Assembly: GCF_002127325.2 (NCBI RefSeq) | Contig: NC_035435.2 | Span: 110,032,517 to 110,096,516 of the forward strand | DNA from: Helianthus annuus | Lineage: Eukaryota > Streptophyta > Magnoliopsida > Asterales > Asteraceae | DNA length: 64,000 nucleotides | Direction of reading: 5' to 3' | The notes under the pieces: model-generated | Told to the model about the DNA's origin: nothing | The model's database searches: none | The model's input: only the letters and a program-made list of their open reading frames with translations | Shown: in pieces, positions 22,341-33,435 of the stretch | Layout: each line of letters starts with the position of its first letter | Position numbering within the stretch: the stretch's first letter is position 1 | Program-made: the position numbers and the translations under genes

Positions 22341-23855
22341 CTATTCTAATCCGCATGCTTCTTGTATGTGATTAATCATTGATCTCAACCACACGCATTC
22401 TCGACCAGCATCATATAGTGTTATCAATTCGGCATGATTTGATGATGTTGCTGTAAGCGTTTGCTTAGTTATCTTCCAAGAAATTGTTGTGCCGCCGTAT
22501 GTGAATACATAACCTGTCTGAGATTTTGCTTTGTGAGGATCTGATAGATATCCGGCATCACCATACCCAACAAGATGGGACTTTTGATCTTTCTGATAGA
22601 AAAGACCTAAGTCTTGTGTCCCGCAAATATACTGGAATATATGTTTTACACCATTCCAGTGTCTACATGTTGGATTCGAACTGTATCTCGCTAGTACATG
22701 TACTGCAAATGCAATGTCAGGTCTTGTGTTATTTGCGAGATACATAAGAGCACCGACCGCGCTTAAGTACGGTACTTCTGGACCAAGTACTTCTTCGCCT
22801 TCTTCTTGAGGGCGATAAGGATCCTTTTGTGGATCTAGCGTTCGGACAACCATAGGTACACTAAACGGATGTGCTTTGTCCATATTGAAACGTACTAACA
22901 TCTTCTGGATGTGGTTTGATTGATGGACAAATGTGCCATTGCACAGATACTCAAATTGTAGTCCGATGCATATTTTTGTCATACCAAGATTTTTCATCTC
23001 AAATTCCTTCTTTAACAATTGAGCAACTTTCTCTATCTCTTCAGGAGATCTGATGATGTTGATATCATCAACATACACTGCTATTATAGTGAAATTTGAG
23101 AGTGTTCTTTTTATAAAAACACATGGGTTGATTACATCAGACTTGTATCCTTCTTTTTCTAGATATTCACTAAGTCGATTGTACCACATACGACTAGATT
23201 GTTTGAGACCATATAAAGATCTCTGGAGCTTTATAGAACACATATCTCGAGGTGTTGATTTTAATGTTTCAGGCAATTTTAATCCTTTAGGGATTTTCAT
23301 ATAGATGTCATTTTCTAGTATCCCATACAAGTATGCAGTGATTACATCCATAAGTCTCATTTGAAGTCCTTCTGAGATTGCAAGGCCAATTAGAAATCTA
23401 AGGGTTATCGCATCCACTACAGGGGAATACGTTTCCTTATAATCAACTCTTGGGATTTGGGAAAACCCTTGTGCTACAAGGCGTGCCTTATATCGTACAA
23501 TCTCATTCTTTTCGTTTATTTTTATAGCAAACACCCATTTATAACCAACTGGTTTGACGTCTATGGGTGTCCGGACTACAGGTCCGAAAACATTTCGCTT
23601 TTCAAGCGAACCTAACTCAGCCTTTACGACCTCTTGACATTTTGGCCAATCAATTCTGTGCATGCACTCTTCTAGAGTTTTAGGTACATAATCAGTTTCA
23701 TTGATTACATCCGTTGCTATAGCATATGCAAATATATCATCAACACGTGTTTCATTTCGGTTCCATATTGTACTATTTTGTACATAAATTATAGAGATCT
23801 CATTTTCGTTTGGTACCGGTGTTTCTTCTGAAACTTCATTTTCCTCTGGATTCAT
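22341..23855 (-). pseudogene. Copia reverse transcriptase-RNase H
   Basis: A 504-codon open frame. RT motifs in order: KPVGYKWVF, KARLVAQGF, LMDVITAYLYG (in place of the usual DVKTAFLNG), YGLKQSSRMWYNRL and the catalytic YVDD. RNase H motifs: GYGDAGYLSDPHKAKSQTGY, then SNHAELITLYDAGRECVWLR. It would copy element RNA to DNA in a virus-like particle. It is truncated at 22341, where residual pol sequence continues untranslated, and it is cut off from integrase by frameshifts, so the element cannot move on its own. Confidence 0.85.
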
Positions 23856-24016
23856 AGTTGTCTCTTCTGGGACATTTACCTCTACCGGGGTTTCATTTAT
23901 AATCTTTTGTGAATTTTCACCAACTGCATTACTTTGCTCTTTTCATTTCCGTGGGTTTTTGTCTTTGGAACCGATTGGTCTCCCACGCTTTAGTTGTATA
24001 GTAATCGCTTCTGGGA

Positions 24017-24578
24017 TTACTTCAATTTGAGCAGGTGCATTTGAGCTGGTACATGTGACTTTGTTACTCTATTCGTGTCTGTGAATGCATCTAGTAATTC
24101 ATTCGCTATTCTTTGCAAATGTATAATCTTTTGGACTTCATTTTCGCATTGACCACTTCGGGGGTCGAGATTTGATAGCGATGATGCATTCCACGTTATT
24201 TCTTTTGGTACCAGTCTTTCTTTGTCCTTATCTCCCCCTAAGACTGGGAACATTGTTTCATCAGAAATGACAATCAGCATACCGTGCTGTAAACATGTTT
24301 CCCGTCATTGGTTCTAAATATTTAATTATGGACGGGGAGTTAAAACCAATATAGATACCCAGTCTTCTTTGGGGTCCCATTGTAGTACGTTGTGGTGGCG
24401 GTATTGGTACATATACCGCACAACCAAAAATTCTAAGGTGGGACAAACTTGGTTCTCGTCCGGAGGCCAGTTGCAATGGAGAGTATTCGTGATCAGCAGT
24501 TGGTCTCAATCTAATCAGTGCAGCGGCATGCAAAATAGCATGACCCCATGCAGAAGATGGTAATTTACATCTCATCAA
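24017..24578 (-). pseudogene. Copia integrase C-terminal fragment, frameshifted
   Basis: Frame 24578-24261 carries AWGHAILHAAALIRLRP, HLRIFGCAVYVPI and a stretch ending in FTARYADCHF, the usual end of Copia integrase. A shift near 24265 moves the reading to 24280-24017 (DETMFPVLGG onward), the linker towards RT. The catalytic DDE part is deleted. Confidence 0.8.
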
Positions 24579-25461
24579 GTTAGCAAGATTTATAACTTTT
24601 GTCCATCTTGACCCGCTAACTAATTTTAGTAGACTTAAATTAGTCCATTGACTAAATTGAGATGACTAATGAACTCATGTACAACTTAAATTAACAAGTA
24701 CGAGTATGCGACATTGTGTACTAAAATAATTGAAGACTTGAGAAAAAATGGTAGTTGAAAACAATTAAAGAGAAATAGAGATAAACTGAATTCACATCCT
24801 TCATTCTATTCAACATTACAATATATAGATAAACATAACTATAAACCCTAAAGCCCATAAGTAATGAGTTGGGCCGAAAATGTCTGGTTTATAACAGTAG
24901 TATCGTTTTCATTATTTTTACCATATGATTTATTTTTTACTTAACTGTTAATGCTTGTTATGGGCCAATTTTTTCCGGCCCAAAAATTCAAGCTAAAATG
25001 ACAAAACTTAAAAACAAACCAAACTCAATCAGGAAAACAAAGCATAGTTTCAGTCTCTGGGGTTTACACCCAATTGCAGATTTAGCCCTTATTTGAAAAA
25101 TAATCAACAGTCAGTCCCTGTGATTGTCAATTTCTAGCAATCAAGTCCCTGGAACAAACGCCTGTTAGTTTAACGTTGGCATTTATGTTAAATGACCTTA
25201 ATGTCCCTTAGGGACTGAAAGTGCAAATCGAAATAGTCTTGTCTTCTTTATAAAGAACCCAAACACCTCCAGTAACACTCTCACTATAATGACCTTTAAC
25301 AATAATCCTATCAAAAAGCTCTCCACCTTCACACACCTCCATAACCAAACGCACAGATTGGTAATCCTCGTAAGCCCCTTTAAACTCAACAATATTATTT
25401 TGACCACTCAAATGGTGCATAATCTGAATCTCTCTCATATCCTCCTTATCACTATTTGTAA

Positions 25462-25821
25462 GACCATGTGTAGTGGAAGGGGAAAATAATGCCCCCACCC
25501 TAGGGTATTTTACGCCATGTGGCGGTCCAGTCAGCAGAGGGGCGTTATTGGGCGTTTTCTAAAATGGGTGTAGTGGGGATGGGACATTATTGGGCATTAT
25601 TAGGGCATTAAATAAAATAAAGAAAAAAAAACCTAAAAAATCTTATTGGACAAGGAGGTGAAAGATGATTGGCAGATAAAAGTGGGGGAAGGCGTTTTTA
25701 AAACAACGCTAAATGGGCTTTTTTTGATTTTTTTTTAAAAATAACGCCCTATGTAATGGGGCATGGGCGTTTTCGGGCGTTTTTTTTTAATTTAAAAAAA
25801 AACGCCCCACTACACATGGTC
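25462..25821. mobile_element. Harbinger-type MITE 1 in the CDPK fragment
   Basis: Ends GACCATGTGTAGTGG and CCACTACACATGGTC are perfect inverts. TAA lies on both sides (25459-25461 and 25822-25824). The interior has repeated GGGCATTATTGGGCG words. Confidence 0.85.
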
Positions 25822-25824
25822 TAA

Positions 25825-26183
25825 GACCAAGTGTAGTGGTACACATGAATAATGCCCTCACCCATGGGCATTGTGCGACACGTGTCATCCTAGTCAGGAA
25901 AGGGGCATTATGGGGCGTTTTTCACAAATGGGCGTAGTAGGATAATGCCCAATAATGCCCTATCAATGATTACCCAATTATTATTTTCTTATTTTTTAAT
26001 TTAAAACTAATGATATTTGATTTGAAATGATCTCATTGACCAAACAATTTGAAGAAAGGCGTTGATAAAAGCACGCCTTGGAGGATTTTTTTTGAAAAAA
26101 ACGCCCCTATGGGCGGTCCTTGGGCGTTGTGGGGCGTTTTTTTTTTTGGGAAAAACGCCCAAAAGCCCCCACTACGGATGGTC
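25825..26183. mobile_element. Harbinger-type MITE 2, directly adjacent to MITE 1
   Basis: Ends GACCAAGTGTAGTGG and CCACTACGGATGGTC. TAA at 25822-25824 (shared with MITE 1) and at 26184-26186. Same family as MITE 1 but visibly diverged, so it is not a recent tandem copy. Confidence 0.82.
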
Positions 26184-27090
26184 TAATCAACTTCTTTTTA
26201 GATATAGACTTACAAGCATATGTAGCACCAGTTGAATTCTGTGTACATGAATATGTTACACCAAACTAACCCCTACCCAGTTCTTTACCCATAGTCTAGT
26301 GATCCTTAACATCTTCAAATGGTTTGTTAAGAATTGTGTCTGATTTGAATACCCTTTTAGGGCTGGGTGGTGGTGATTTCTTGGGTGGAATTTGGTCTGC
26401 TGGAGCTGGTGATTTGGTGTACACAATGTTTGGTTCATCAACTCTATGATTGTAAGTAATACACACTTTAGTTCTTGATGAATTCTTGCTTTTGCTGATG
26501 TATACACCCATTTTTGGAATGAATTTGAGATACCAGGATGGATTTTATGAGAATTTAGTCTAAGAAACTGAAAACCCAGGTTTAAAGGTAGAAAATTGGA
26601 TCTTTTTGAGAATTTTGTTCAAGAAACTGAAAACCCAAGTTGAAAAGTATGAAATTTTTGTGAAAAATTGGATTTTTTTGAGAATTGAGTTCAAGAAATT
26701 GAAGACTCAAGTTTAAAGGTGTGAGATTTTAGTGAAAAATTGGATAAAGATTTGATAACTTTGAGAATTGAGTTCAAGAAATTGAAATTACGGGTTTAAA
26801 GGTGGATGGTGGTGGTGGTGAAAGGTGGAGGCGGTGGAGGGTGGAGGTGGGGTTATGGAGAAGAGTATGCTTGCTGTTTAAGGTTATACACGACGAAAAG
26901 ACAATTTTACCCTTGATTTTCTAAGTAAAAAGACACAAATAACCAAGTCAACTAATAGTTGACTAACATAAATTTGTGGGAGGGACTTAATTGCCAGCAA
27001 TTGACAATCATAGAGACCGGACTGTTGAATTTTTTCAAATGAGGGCTAAACATGCGATTAGGTGTAAACCTCAAGGAATGAAATTGTAAC

Positions 27091-27837
27091 CAAAACCAAA
27101 TAGTTTCATAAAAAATCCAATACCCAAACTTTCAGTTCCTAGTTTGATTTGAGTGCAAAACTGACCCATGCGCCATTGCGCACCCTAGACCCCTTCATTT
27201 TGGGGTGAGTAACAAAATAATAGCCACATTGGAACACAAATAACCGAACCAAAATAGCCTACGCAAATTAAAAGAAAAATCGACGGTTCGGTTATACTAA
27301 TTTCTGAAAACCGACTTTTTCAGTTCGATTTCAGCTCTATACATGTTATCTGAACCAAACCAAACTGATGTCACCAAACTTGCAACCAAACCGACTCGCA
27401 CTTGGTAGCAAACTAATGTGAATATCAAGAGAACTGACAGACTAGGCAACACTCAAACGACGTTACTCTAGAACTTTTGTTTCACTTCACTATAAACAAC
27501 ACAATTTTCTAGTTATAACTTAGACACTAACTTTTGTAATCTTCCTTCAAGATTTGAGATTATTCTGAGGTAAAAACCATTAGTTCGCTTTGTAAATCAA
27601 TTTATAGACTTATCTATTAGATGTATTAGAGTTATACTTATGTAGTTTATAACGTACAAACGAGTACCCGAAGTTAATTCCATATCGTGATTAACCGACC
27701 TGAACCATTTGAAGTACCATGGCATAACTCGTGTAACTCGAAACTTATGAGGCCCGAACCATAACTTGATTATTACACTTTATATTAGCTGAGTTGAGTA
27801 TTTATAATTTTATAGTTAAGTGGTTATATGTTTTAAA

Positions 27838-27874
<37 letters not shown>

Positions 27875-28194
27875 AACAACAAATCGCTGCCATTTACACC
27901 CTCCACTCATCTACGTTTTGTGAACATAATCAGCCTAAACCCCACCATAAATTCCAGCCCAATATGACCATACTTTCGGCCCACATGCAAGTCCCCAAAC
28001 CGCCCCAGCCTTTTATGTGACAAATGGCACTTTTCCATGTATTTCATACAATAATAAACAGTAAATTGTACCTTGATGACTGTGCATGATTGAATTAACA
28101 AGACGAATGATTTCCTGAATATTGTCATATACATATAAATGCATTACATGTTGCGAGATTTTTTTATCATTATTACATGCAACACAGTGTGGTT
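27091..28194. other. Intergenic with (TA)n tract
   Basis: 27200-27450 is rich in 'aaccgaacc'-type words. 27843-27870 is a (TA)14 tract. Short ORFs here show no domain. No gene recognised. Confidence 0.5.
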
Positions 28195-28440
28195 CAATTA
28201 GTGCACAGAATAAAGTTAGCACAATTATCAGACAAACTAGAAGTACTGACGGGAGTTCAGTACTCAGACAGAGATGATGTTAAGACACAGAATGAGCCCC
28301 GGAACCAAGAGTTACATTAGAATAGTATGTAGGAAAGTAGTAACTATAAAACTGCCTTCCGAGTGACGTTTTAAGTGCCAGAAAGTGCCCGAAACACACT
28401 AAAACTGCATAATTATGGTTTAATGGTCCATTAACTGATT
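28195..28440. mobile_element. Decayed LTR fragment of the Tekay A/B type
   Basis: Order of motifs (gcacaga..aaagttagcac, gagccccggaaccaagag, gtaggaaagtag, aagtgccagaaagtgcc, aaaactgcat) follows 33610-33830 of the element A LTR but is clearly diverged. Neither LTR end is present. Confidence 0.6.
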
Positions 28441-29509
28441 AAATAGTTAATCTATACTAAGTTGCACTACATACCTATATGTGTCGTGCAAGTTAAATCG
28501 GTAGGAGTTCCACATATATATTTTGTTTGTTTAATGAGTCAAATTGCATCGTTTATCCAAGTACACAAAAATAACTCATTAAGGGTGATTGTGGTAGTTA
28601 ATGGTTATTTATATAGGTAAGTAAGTGTAATTGAAGGCTTTGACCTTCCTAATTGAGTTCAATAAAAATCTTCTATAGGTTTGAAGGCTTTGTACTTCAC
28701 ATTTGAGTCCAATGAACCTCACAAGTGTGCTTCAACACTTTAATATTCACTTAACATTCACGAGTTGAATGAAGAGTAGTAAACGTTGCAAGTATTTCAT
28801 TTGAGTTGTAAGTTAACATATTTTTGGAGATGAAGAATCTCAAATTTAATCACGAAGACAAGATCTTCATGAGTTAGTGCGTGGAAGTTTACATGCGTGC
28901 CGTGTCTTAGATTGAAAAGTATGATCTTTGAGAGAAGAGGTATTTGCATTTTGAACCTCACAACATAGTTATAATGTATGAAATAATGGTTGTGTAAGTA
29001 TTAACAAAAAAATACCAAGTTTATTAGGTATATAAGTTGGATTTTTGAATATTAAGATCGCGATAGGAGTGAGCGTGAGGTGGGGATGTTGCACAAACAC
29101 ATTTATATTCATTATAGATGTTTACTCAAACATATTGTGTAAAACGATTAAGAAAATTGTGACATTGGGATCGAATAGGTATTTACATGTAAGTATGTAG
29201 CTAGGGTCGTCATCCAAATTTGTTACGAGTTCACCATAGGTTCCGGTGAACCAATGTTGGTTTACATTTGAAGCCAAAAGTTTGTGTCTATTATCTATAG
29301 CTTAATTTAAGGTAAGTTTAAGCTGTAAAGACCATCCAAATATAACGTGATAAAAGGGTCACCAAAATGTAATGTGACAATTGAGGGTTCTAGTTCCGTA
29401 GTGGATAAAGGTGTCATTTTATAAGTAATATTAATGAGTGTGTAAGTACAACATTCTAAAAAAAGTTAAAATAGATGGTTTAAGCTTGCATTTTGATTTA
29501 ATTGTATAA
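28441..29509. other. Intergenic, no gene recognised
   Basis: AT-rich; I see no domain, RNA gene or terminal repeats. The word 'gaaggctttg' occurs twice near 28633 and 28683. Confidence 0.45.
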
Positions 29510-30107
29510 CTAGGAATAACACCTAGGCGCGTTGCGGCGCGGTTACATTGCAAACATCGAATGGATTAGTCTAAACGTTATGTGATGCGTTAATCATATG
29601 AAAACGTGTATTTCGACATATCTGATCGAACTCAATGTAACCTATATAAGCATTGCGATTAGATCAAAACATAAAGTAAATCAAATTTATACCGAAGAAT
29701 TATAACGTATTATATAGGATCCGACTCATGCATAGAAAACGTAACGGGTATAACGGAAAAGCTGACACGTATAATCAAAATAGATTAATTAGAACTTTTG
29801 AAAAAAAGAAACCACACTTTGACTCCACTCGGTTCGAAAAAAAATTAACGAAACATTTATAAAATAAGCACGGAAACAAATTATGTTTGACCTCACTCAT
29901 TTCCCAAAAAAAAGTTTACGTTGAAACATACGCAAACTCGAATTTATACCTAAACGTACATAAAGTATGCACATAAAAGATGTTTTTTTAAACAAAAAGT
30001 ATTATATTTGATCTAACTCGTTTCCAGAAAAAAGTTTATGTCAAAACGTAGAGCAAATCGAATTCATACCGACACGTACATAAAAATATGCACGTAAAAA
30101 TAGGTTT
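29510..30107 (-). mobile_element. Helitron-like segment A (minus strand)
   Basis: Minus-strand 3' end: hairpin around gcgcgttgcggcgcgg (29527-29542) and CTAG at 29510-29513 with host T beyond. The body is the reverse complement of 30791-31385 (shared 'gatgcgttaatcat', 'cataaagtaaatcaaattta', 'acgtacataaaaatatgcac'). Confidence 0.65.
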
Positions 30108-30149
30108 ATTACCTCATTATAAATAAGCAAGCAAGATGTTCTTGCTTCA

Positions 30150-30790
30150 TATGGTTGTACCCTATGCATAGGGTGTTTTTAAAAAAAATGATTTTTTACT
30201 TTCCACCTAAAAGTCTTTTATCTTTTACATTTTAACCCCTTTGATATTTTTTTACTTTTAATCCAAAAGTTTTCATCTTTTGGAATTTAACACAGACACT
30301 TTTTTATGTTCAACTTTAGTCCCTCATACTTTTATCTTTCGTAAATTTTTCGTTTTATGTTTCGTTCGAAATTTGCGAGTCAACACGCCGCAATGTGCGT
30401 GTGGGGTTCAATGTTTTTTATCTATTTTTTTCCGTTTGACAGGCCCATTGCAATGCGTCTATTTTTCTCCGTTTGAGAAGTTCATCGCAACGTGCGGGTC
30501 CTAGATCGACTTAGTTATTCTTTTCTACGTTTTACGTTACGGTCTAATTTTTCGCATTAACATGACGCAACGGGCGTGCGTGGTTCAACAATTTTACGTA
30601 TGTTTTTTCATTCGGTGTTATTTATTCCTTTTTTATTTATTTTATTTTTACGAGCTTTCCTGATACTGGTAGTCGCTGGCAGTGGTGTGCCATTGGTGCT
30701 ACTTGGCACGATTTTACAAATGTATTTAACCTATTAAGTTTTTTACTAATAATTTGTTTCGAGTTTACCCCTATATCTCCTTTACTTAAA
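30150..30790 (+). mobile_element. Helitron-like segment X (plus strand)
   Basis: Begins near the perfect palindrome ccctatgcataggg. The interior has several 'cgcaacg' hairpin-like words and 'gggtcctagatcgacttag'. The body is the reverse complement of 31386-32010 and related to 10450-10782. Confidence 0.6.
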
Positions 30791-31385
30791 AAAAAAACTA
30801 TTTTTTACGTGCATATTTTTATGTATTTGTCGGTATGAATTCGATTTGCTCTATATTTCGACATAAACTTTTTCTAAAAATGAGATAGGTCAAATATAAT
30901 ACGTTTTCGTATAAAAAACCATTTTTATGTACGTTTCGGTATACATTCAAGTTGGTGTATGTTTCGACATAAACGTTTTTGGGAAACAAGTCAGGTCAAA
31001 TATAATATGTTTTTGTGCTTAGTTTATGAATGTTTGGTAAAATTTGTTTCGAATTGAGTGGAGTCAAATCGGGGTTTCTTTTTTCCTTTTTTTTTAAAGT
31101 TCTAATAAATCTCTTTTAATTTATACATGTCAACTTTTCCGTTATATGTGTTACGTTTTCTATGTATAAGTCGGGTCACATATAATACATTATGATTGTA
31201 CGATATAAATTTGATCTACTTTATGTTTTGATCCAATCGCAATGCTTATACAGGTTACATTGAGTTCAATCGGGAAACGTCGAAACACGTGTTTTATATG
31301 ATTAACGCATCACATAACATTTGGACTAATCCATTCGATGTTTGCGACGTACCCGCGCTGCAACGCGCGCAGGTCTTATTGCTAG
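30791..31385 (+). mobile_element. Helitron-like segment A' (plus strand)
   Basis: Plus-strand 3' end: hairpin around acccgcgctgcaacgcgcgc (31350-31369), then CTAG 31382-31385 and host T. Inverted copy of 29510-30107. It sits between the two inverted arms X and X'. Confidence 0.65.
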
Positions 31386-32010
31386 TTTAAGTTAAGGAGG
31401 TATAGGGATGAACTCGAAACAAATTATTTTTAGTAAAAAAATTAATAGCTTAAATACGCTTGTAAAATCGTGCCAAGTATCCCCAATGGCATACAACCAA
31501 CAACAGAAGAGCTCATAAAATAAAATAAGTAAAAAAAAAGAAAAAATAACACTTAATGAAAAACATACGTAAAATCGTTGAATCACGCACACCCGTTGCG
31601 GTGTGTTAATGTGAAGAAATTAGATCGAAACGTAAAACGTAGAAAGAAAAACTAAGTTGATTTAGGGCCCCGCGCATTGGAACGAACTTGTCAAACGTAG
31701 AATAATAGACGTGTTGCGATGGGTCTATCAAACGGGAAAAACAGACAAAAAAACGTTGAACCACAGATACACACAGTTGTGGCGTGTTGACTCGTGAAAT
31801 TTTAAATGCAATGTAAAACGAAAAATTTGCAAAAGATAAAAAGTATAGGCGATCAAAGTTGAAAATTAAAAAAAGTGTTTTAATTAAATTACAAATAATG
31901 AAAACTTTGAGTTAAAAGTTAAAAACCTAAAAGGATCAAAATAAAAAGATAAAAACCTTTGGATTGAAACTAAAAAATCAATTTTTTTTAAACACTCTAT
32001 ATCTATATAG
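31386..32010 (-). mobile_element. Helitron-like segment X' (minus strand)
   Basis: Reverse complement of 30150-30790. It starts tttaagttaaggagg, mirroring the end of X (ctcctttacttaaa), and ends near ctatatctatatag. The ORF at 31592-31392 is part of this repeat. Confidence 0.6.
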
Positions 32011-32640
32011 TATAACAACAAAAGCAACAAAATGTTTCCTATTTATATGTGGTAAACTGGTAATGTATAATAAACTCCTTTTCAACCGTTGGCTTCATTT
32101 TACATCCACCACTTTAGATATGTATCTTATTGTTTTAAGGGTGGGGATCAAATAATAAGTTTATTTTGGCTATGAAGGATAGGAAGCAATAGGATTATGA
32201 CCTGTGGCAAATTTTAAAATAAAGAGAAAAGGTATTTTAGTCAATCCCATCCTTTCTTCTTCATTCTTCTCCCTAGTTACTTCAAAACCCACCATTTTCA
32301 AAACACATCATCTCCAACCTTTTCTTCACTTGCTATCTCAATAATCACTACATTATAGTGCGATTTTCGTCATCAATCAATGATTCAAACACCCGATCAA
32401 CGTGTTCTTCAGCTTTTTTTTTTGAAGAAAACCCAGTTTAATTTCATTCAAAATCTCGTTTTTTTCCCGTGATTTTGAAGATAATCACTTGATCCGTTCA
32501 ATTCAATCGTTGATAAGTGTTTCTATCATTCAAATTTCGTCAATCGATGAAAAAATTGGCTTCGATCCATGTAAGAAATTCTTTAATTTCATTTTCACGA
32601 TCTGGGTTTTTGATTTAGTCATTGCGTTTTACGATCTTGG
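32011..32640. other. Intergenic, possible gene-like leader
   Basis: 32280-32570 is C/T-rich and then mixed, ORF-poor; it could be a decayed 5' UTR. The ORF 32489-32779 runs into a GC-rich repeat and shows no domain. Confidence 0.35.
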
Positions 32641-32735
32641 CGAGGGTCTGGGGGTGGCAGCCCCTTGTAGCAGGGTCCCAGGGGCGGCAGCCCCTGGCGG
32701 GGTCCAAGGGGCAGAGCCCCTGGCCAGGTCAGCTC
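32641..32735. repeat. GGGGCAGCCCCTGG repeat cluster
   Basis: Four imperfect units of 'ggggcggcagcccctggc' in about 90 bp, each partly self-complementary. GC content is far above the surroundings. Confidence 0.8.
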
Positions 32736-32819
32736 GGAAATTTTTTTTTCGATTAAATTGCTTTAATAAAAATGCATGAGAAAAAATAATTTTCTATAAA
32801 TTTGTCTTTGGAAAACTGC

Positions 32820-33435
32820 ATCCGTAGACAGTTTTATGCCATTGCGTTTTAGAACTGCATTCCTGGTTCAGACAATTCACAGACAACTATTGTCCTGGTT
32901 CAATGCGTTTTAAAAAGAACACTTTCTTTGGTGTTTTTATGCCATTGCGTTTTAAAACTAAGACATTTTTATGCGTTTTCTGGTCACACATTTTTGAACT
33001 GTTTTTAGTCATTGCGTTTTAGGTAAAACACATTTTTAGGTGTTTTCAGTCCATTGCGTTTTACAGAGAACACTTTCTTTTGTTTTTTTTCGGCCATTTC
33101 GTTTTAGAAATGAGACATTTTTAAGTGATTTCTGGCCATTGCGTTTTATAAATAAGACTTTTCTTTGTGTTTTTGGTGCATTGCATTTTAGGTAAAACAC
33201 ATTTTTATGTGTTTTCAGTCCATTGCGTTTTAGAAAACAGACATTTTAAGTGTTTTCTGGCCATTGCGTTTTAGAAATAAGACATGTGTTTTTGTTTTTG
33301 GTGCATTGCATTTTAGGTAAAACACATTTTTATGTGTTTTCAGTCCATTGCGTTTTAGAAACTACACTTTCTTTTGAGTTTTTAGGCTATTGCGTTTTAG
33401 AAATAACACATTTCTTTATGTTTTCTGGCCATTGC
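32820..33435. repeat. 41-bp minisatellite with three-unit higher-order pattern
   Basis: Units centre on 'ccattgcgttttagaaa' and 'cacatttttatgtgttttc'. The word recurs near 32838, 32941, 33051, 33135, 33219, 33260, 33342 and 33386. Unit types (gtgcattgcattttaggt; gtccattgcg; ggccattgcg) repeat every 123-126 bp. The last unit is cut at 33435 by the element A LTR. Confidence 0.85.

Larger units (their letters stand above)
21561..24896 (-). mobile_element. Deleted Copia retrotransposon
   Basis: Two 322-bp LTR-like repeats (21561-21882 and 24575-24896) flank a minus-strand pol remnant. Each ends on the plus strand in ggtttataaca, the expected TGTTATAAACC start in reverse. Gag, protease and most of integrase are missing. 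The 5' LTR runs directly into the integrase C-terminal part, with no primer-binding site. No matching 5-bp target duplication was found. Confidence 0.8.
25263..26511 (-). pseudogene. Calcium-dependent protein kinase (CDPK) fragment, split by two MITEs
   Basis: The N-terminus starts at 26511 with MGVYISKSKNSS (Gly2 fits N-myristoylation), then a Pro-rich variable region, then the start of the kinase: GKELGRG, FGVTY, TYACKS. Two in-frame TAG stops lie at 26296-26298 and 26266-26268, at positions where CDPKs normally have Tyr and Gln. The reading then breaks at the MITEs (25462-26183) and resumes with [48 protein letters not shown]. After that homology ends near 25263. It lacks the HRD and DFG parts and all EF hands, so it has no activity. 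It lies inside a Mutator-like element. Confidence 0.88.
25046..27090. mobile_element. Mutator-like element with a captured protein kinase fragment (Pack-MULE-like)
   Basis: Inverted arms of about 105-120 bp: left 25046-25165, right 26963-27090 in reverse. They share 'ggtttacacc', 'ttagccct', 'atttgaaaaa', 'gattgtcaatt' and 'aagtccct'. Between them lies minus-strand sequence of a calcium-dependent protein kinase plus its G/T-rich upstream region (26790-26870). Long inverted ends around a host gene piece are the hallmark of Pack-MULEs. A 9-bp target duplication could not be established, so the superfamily is inferred. Confidence 0.6.
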
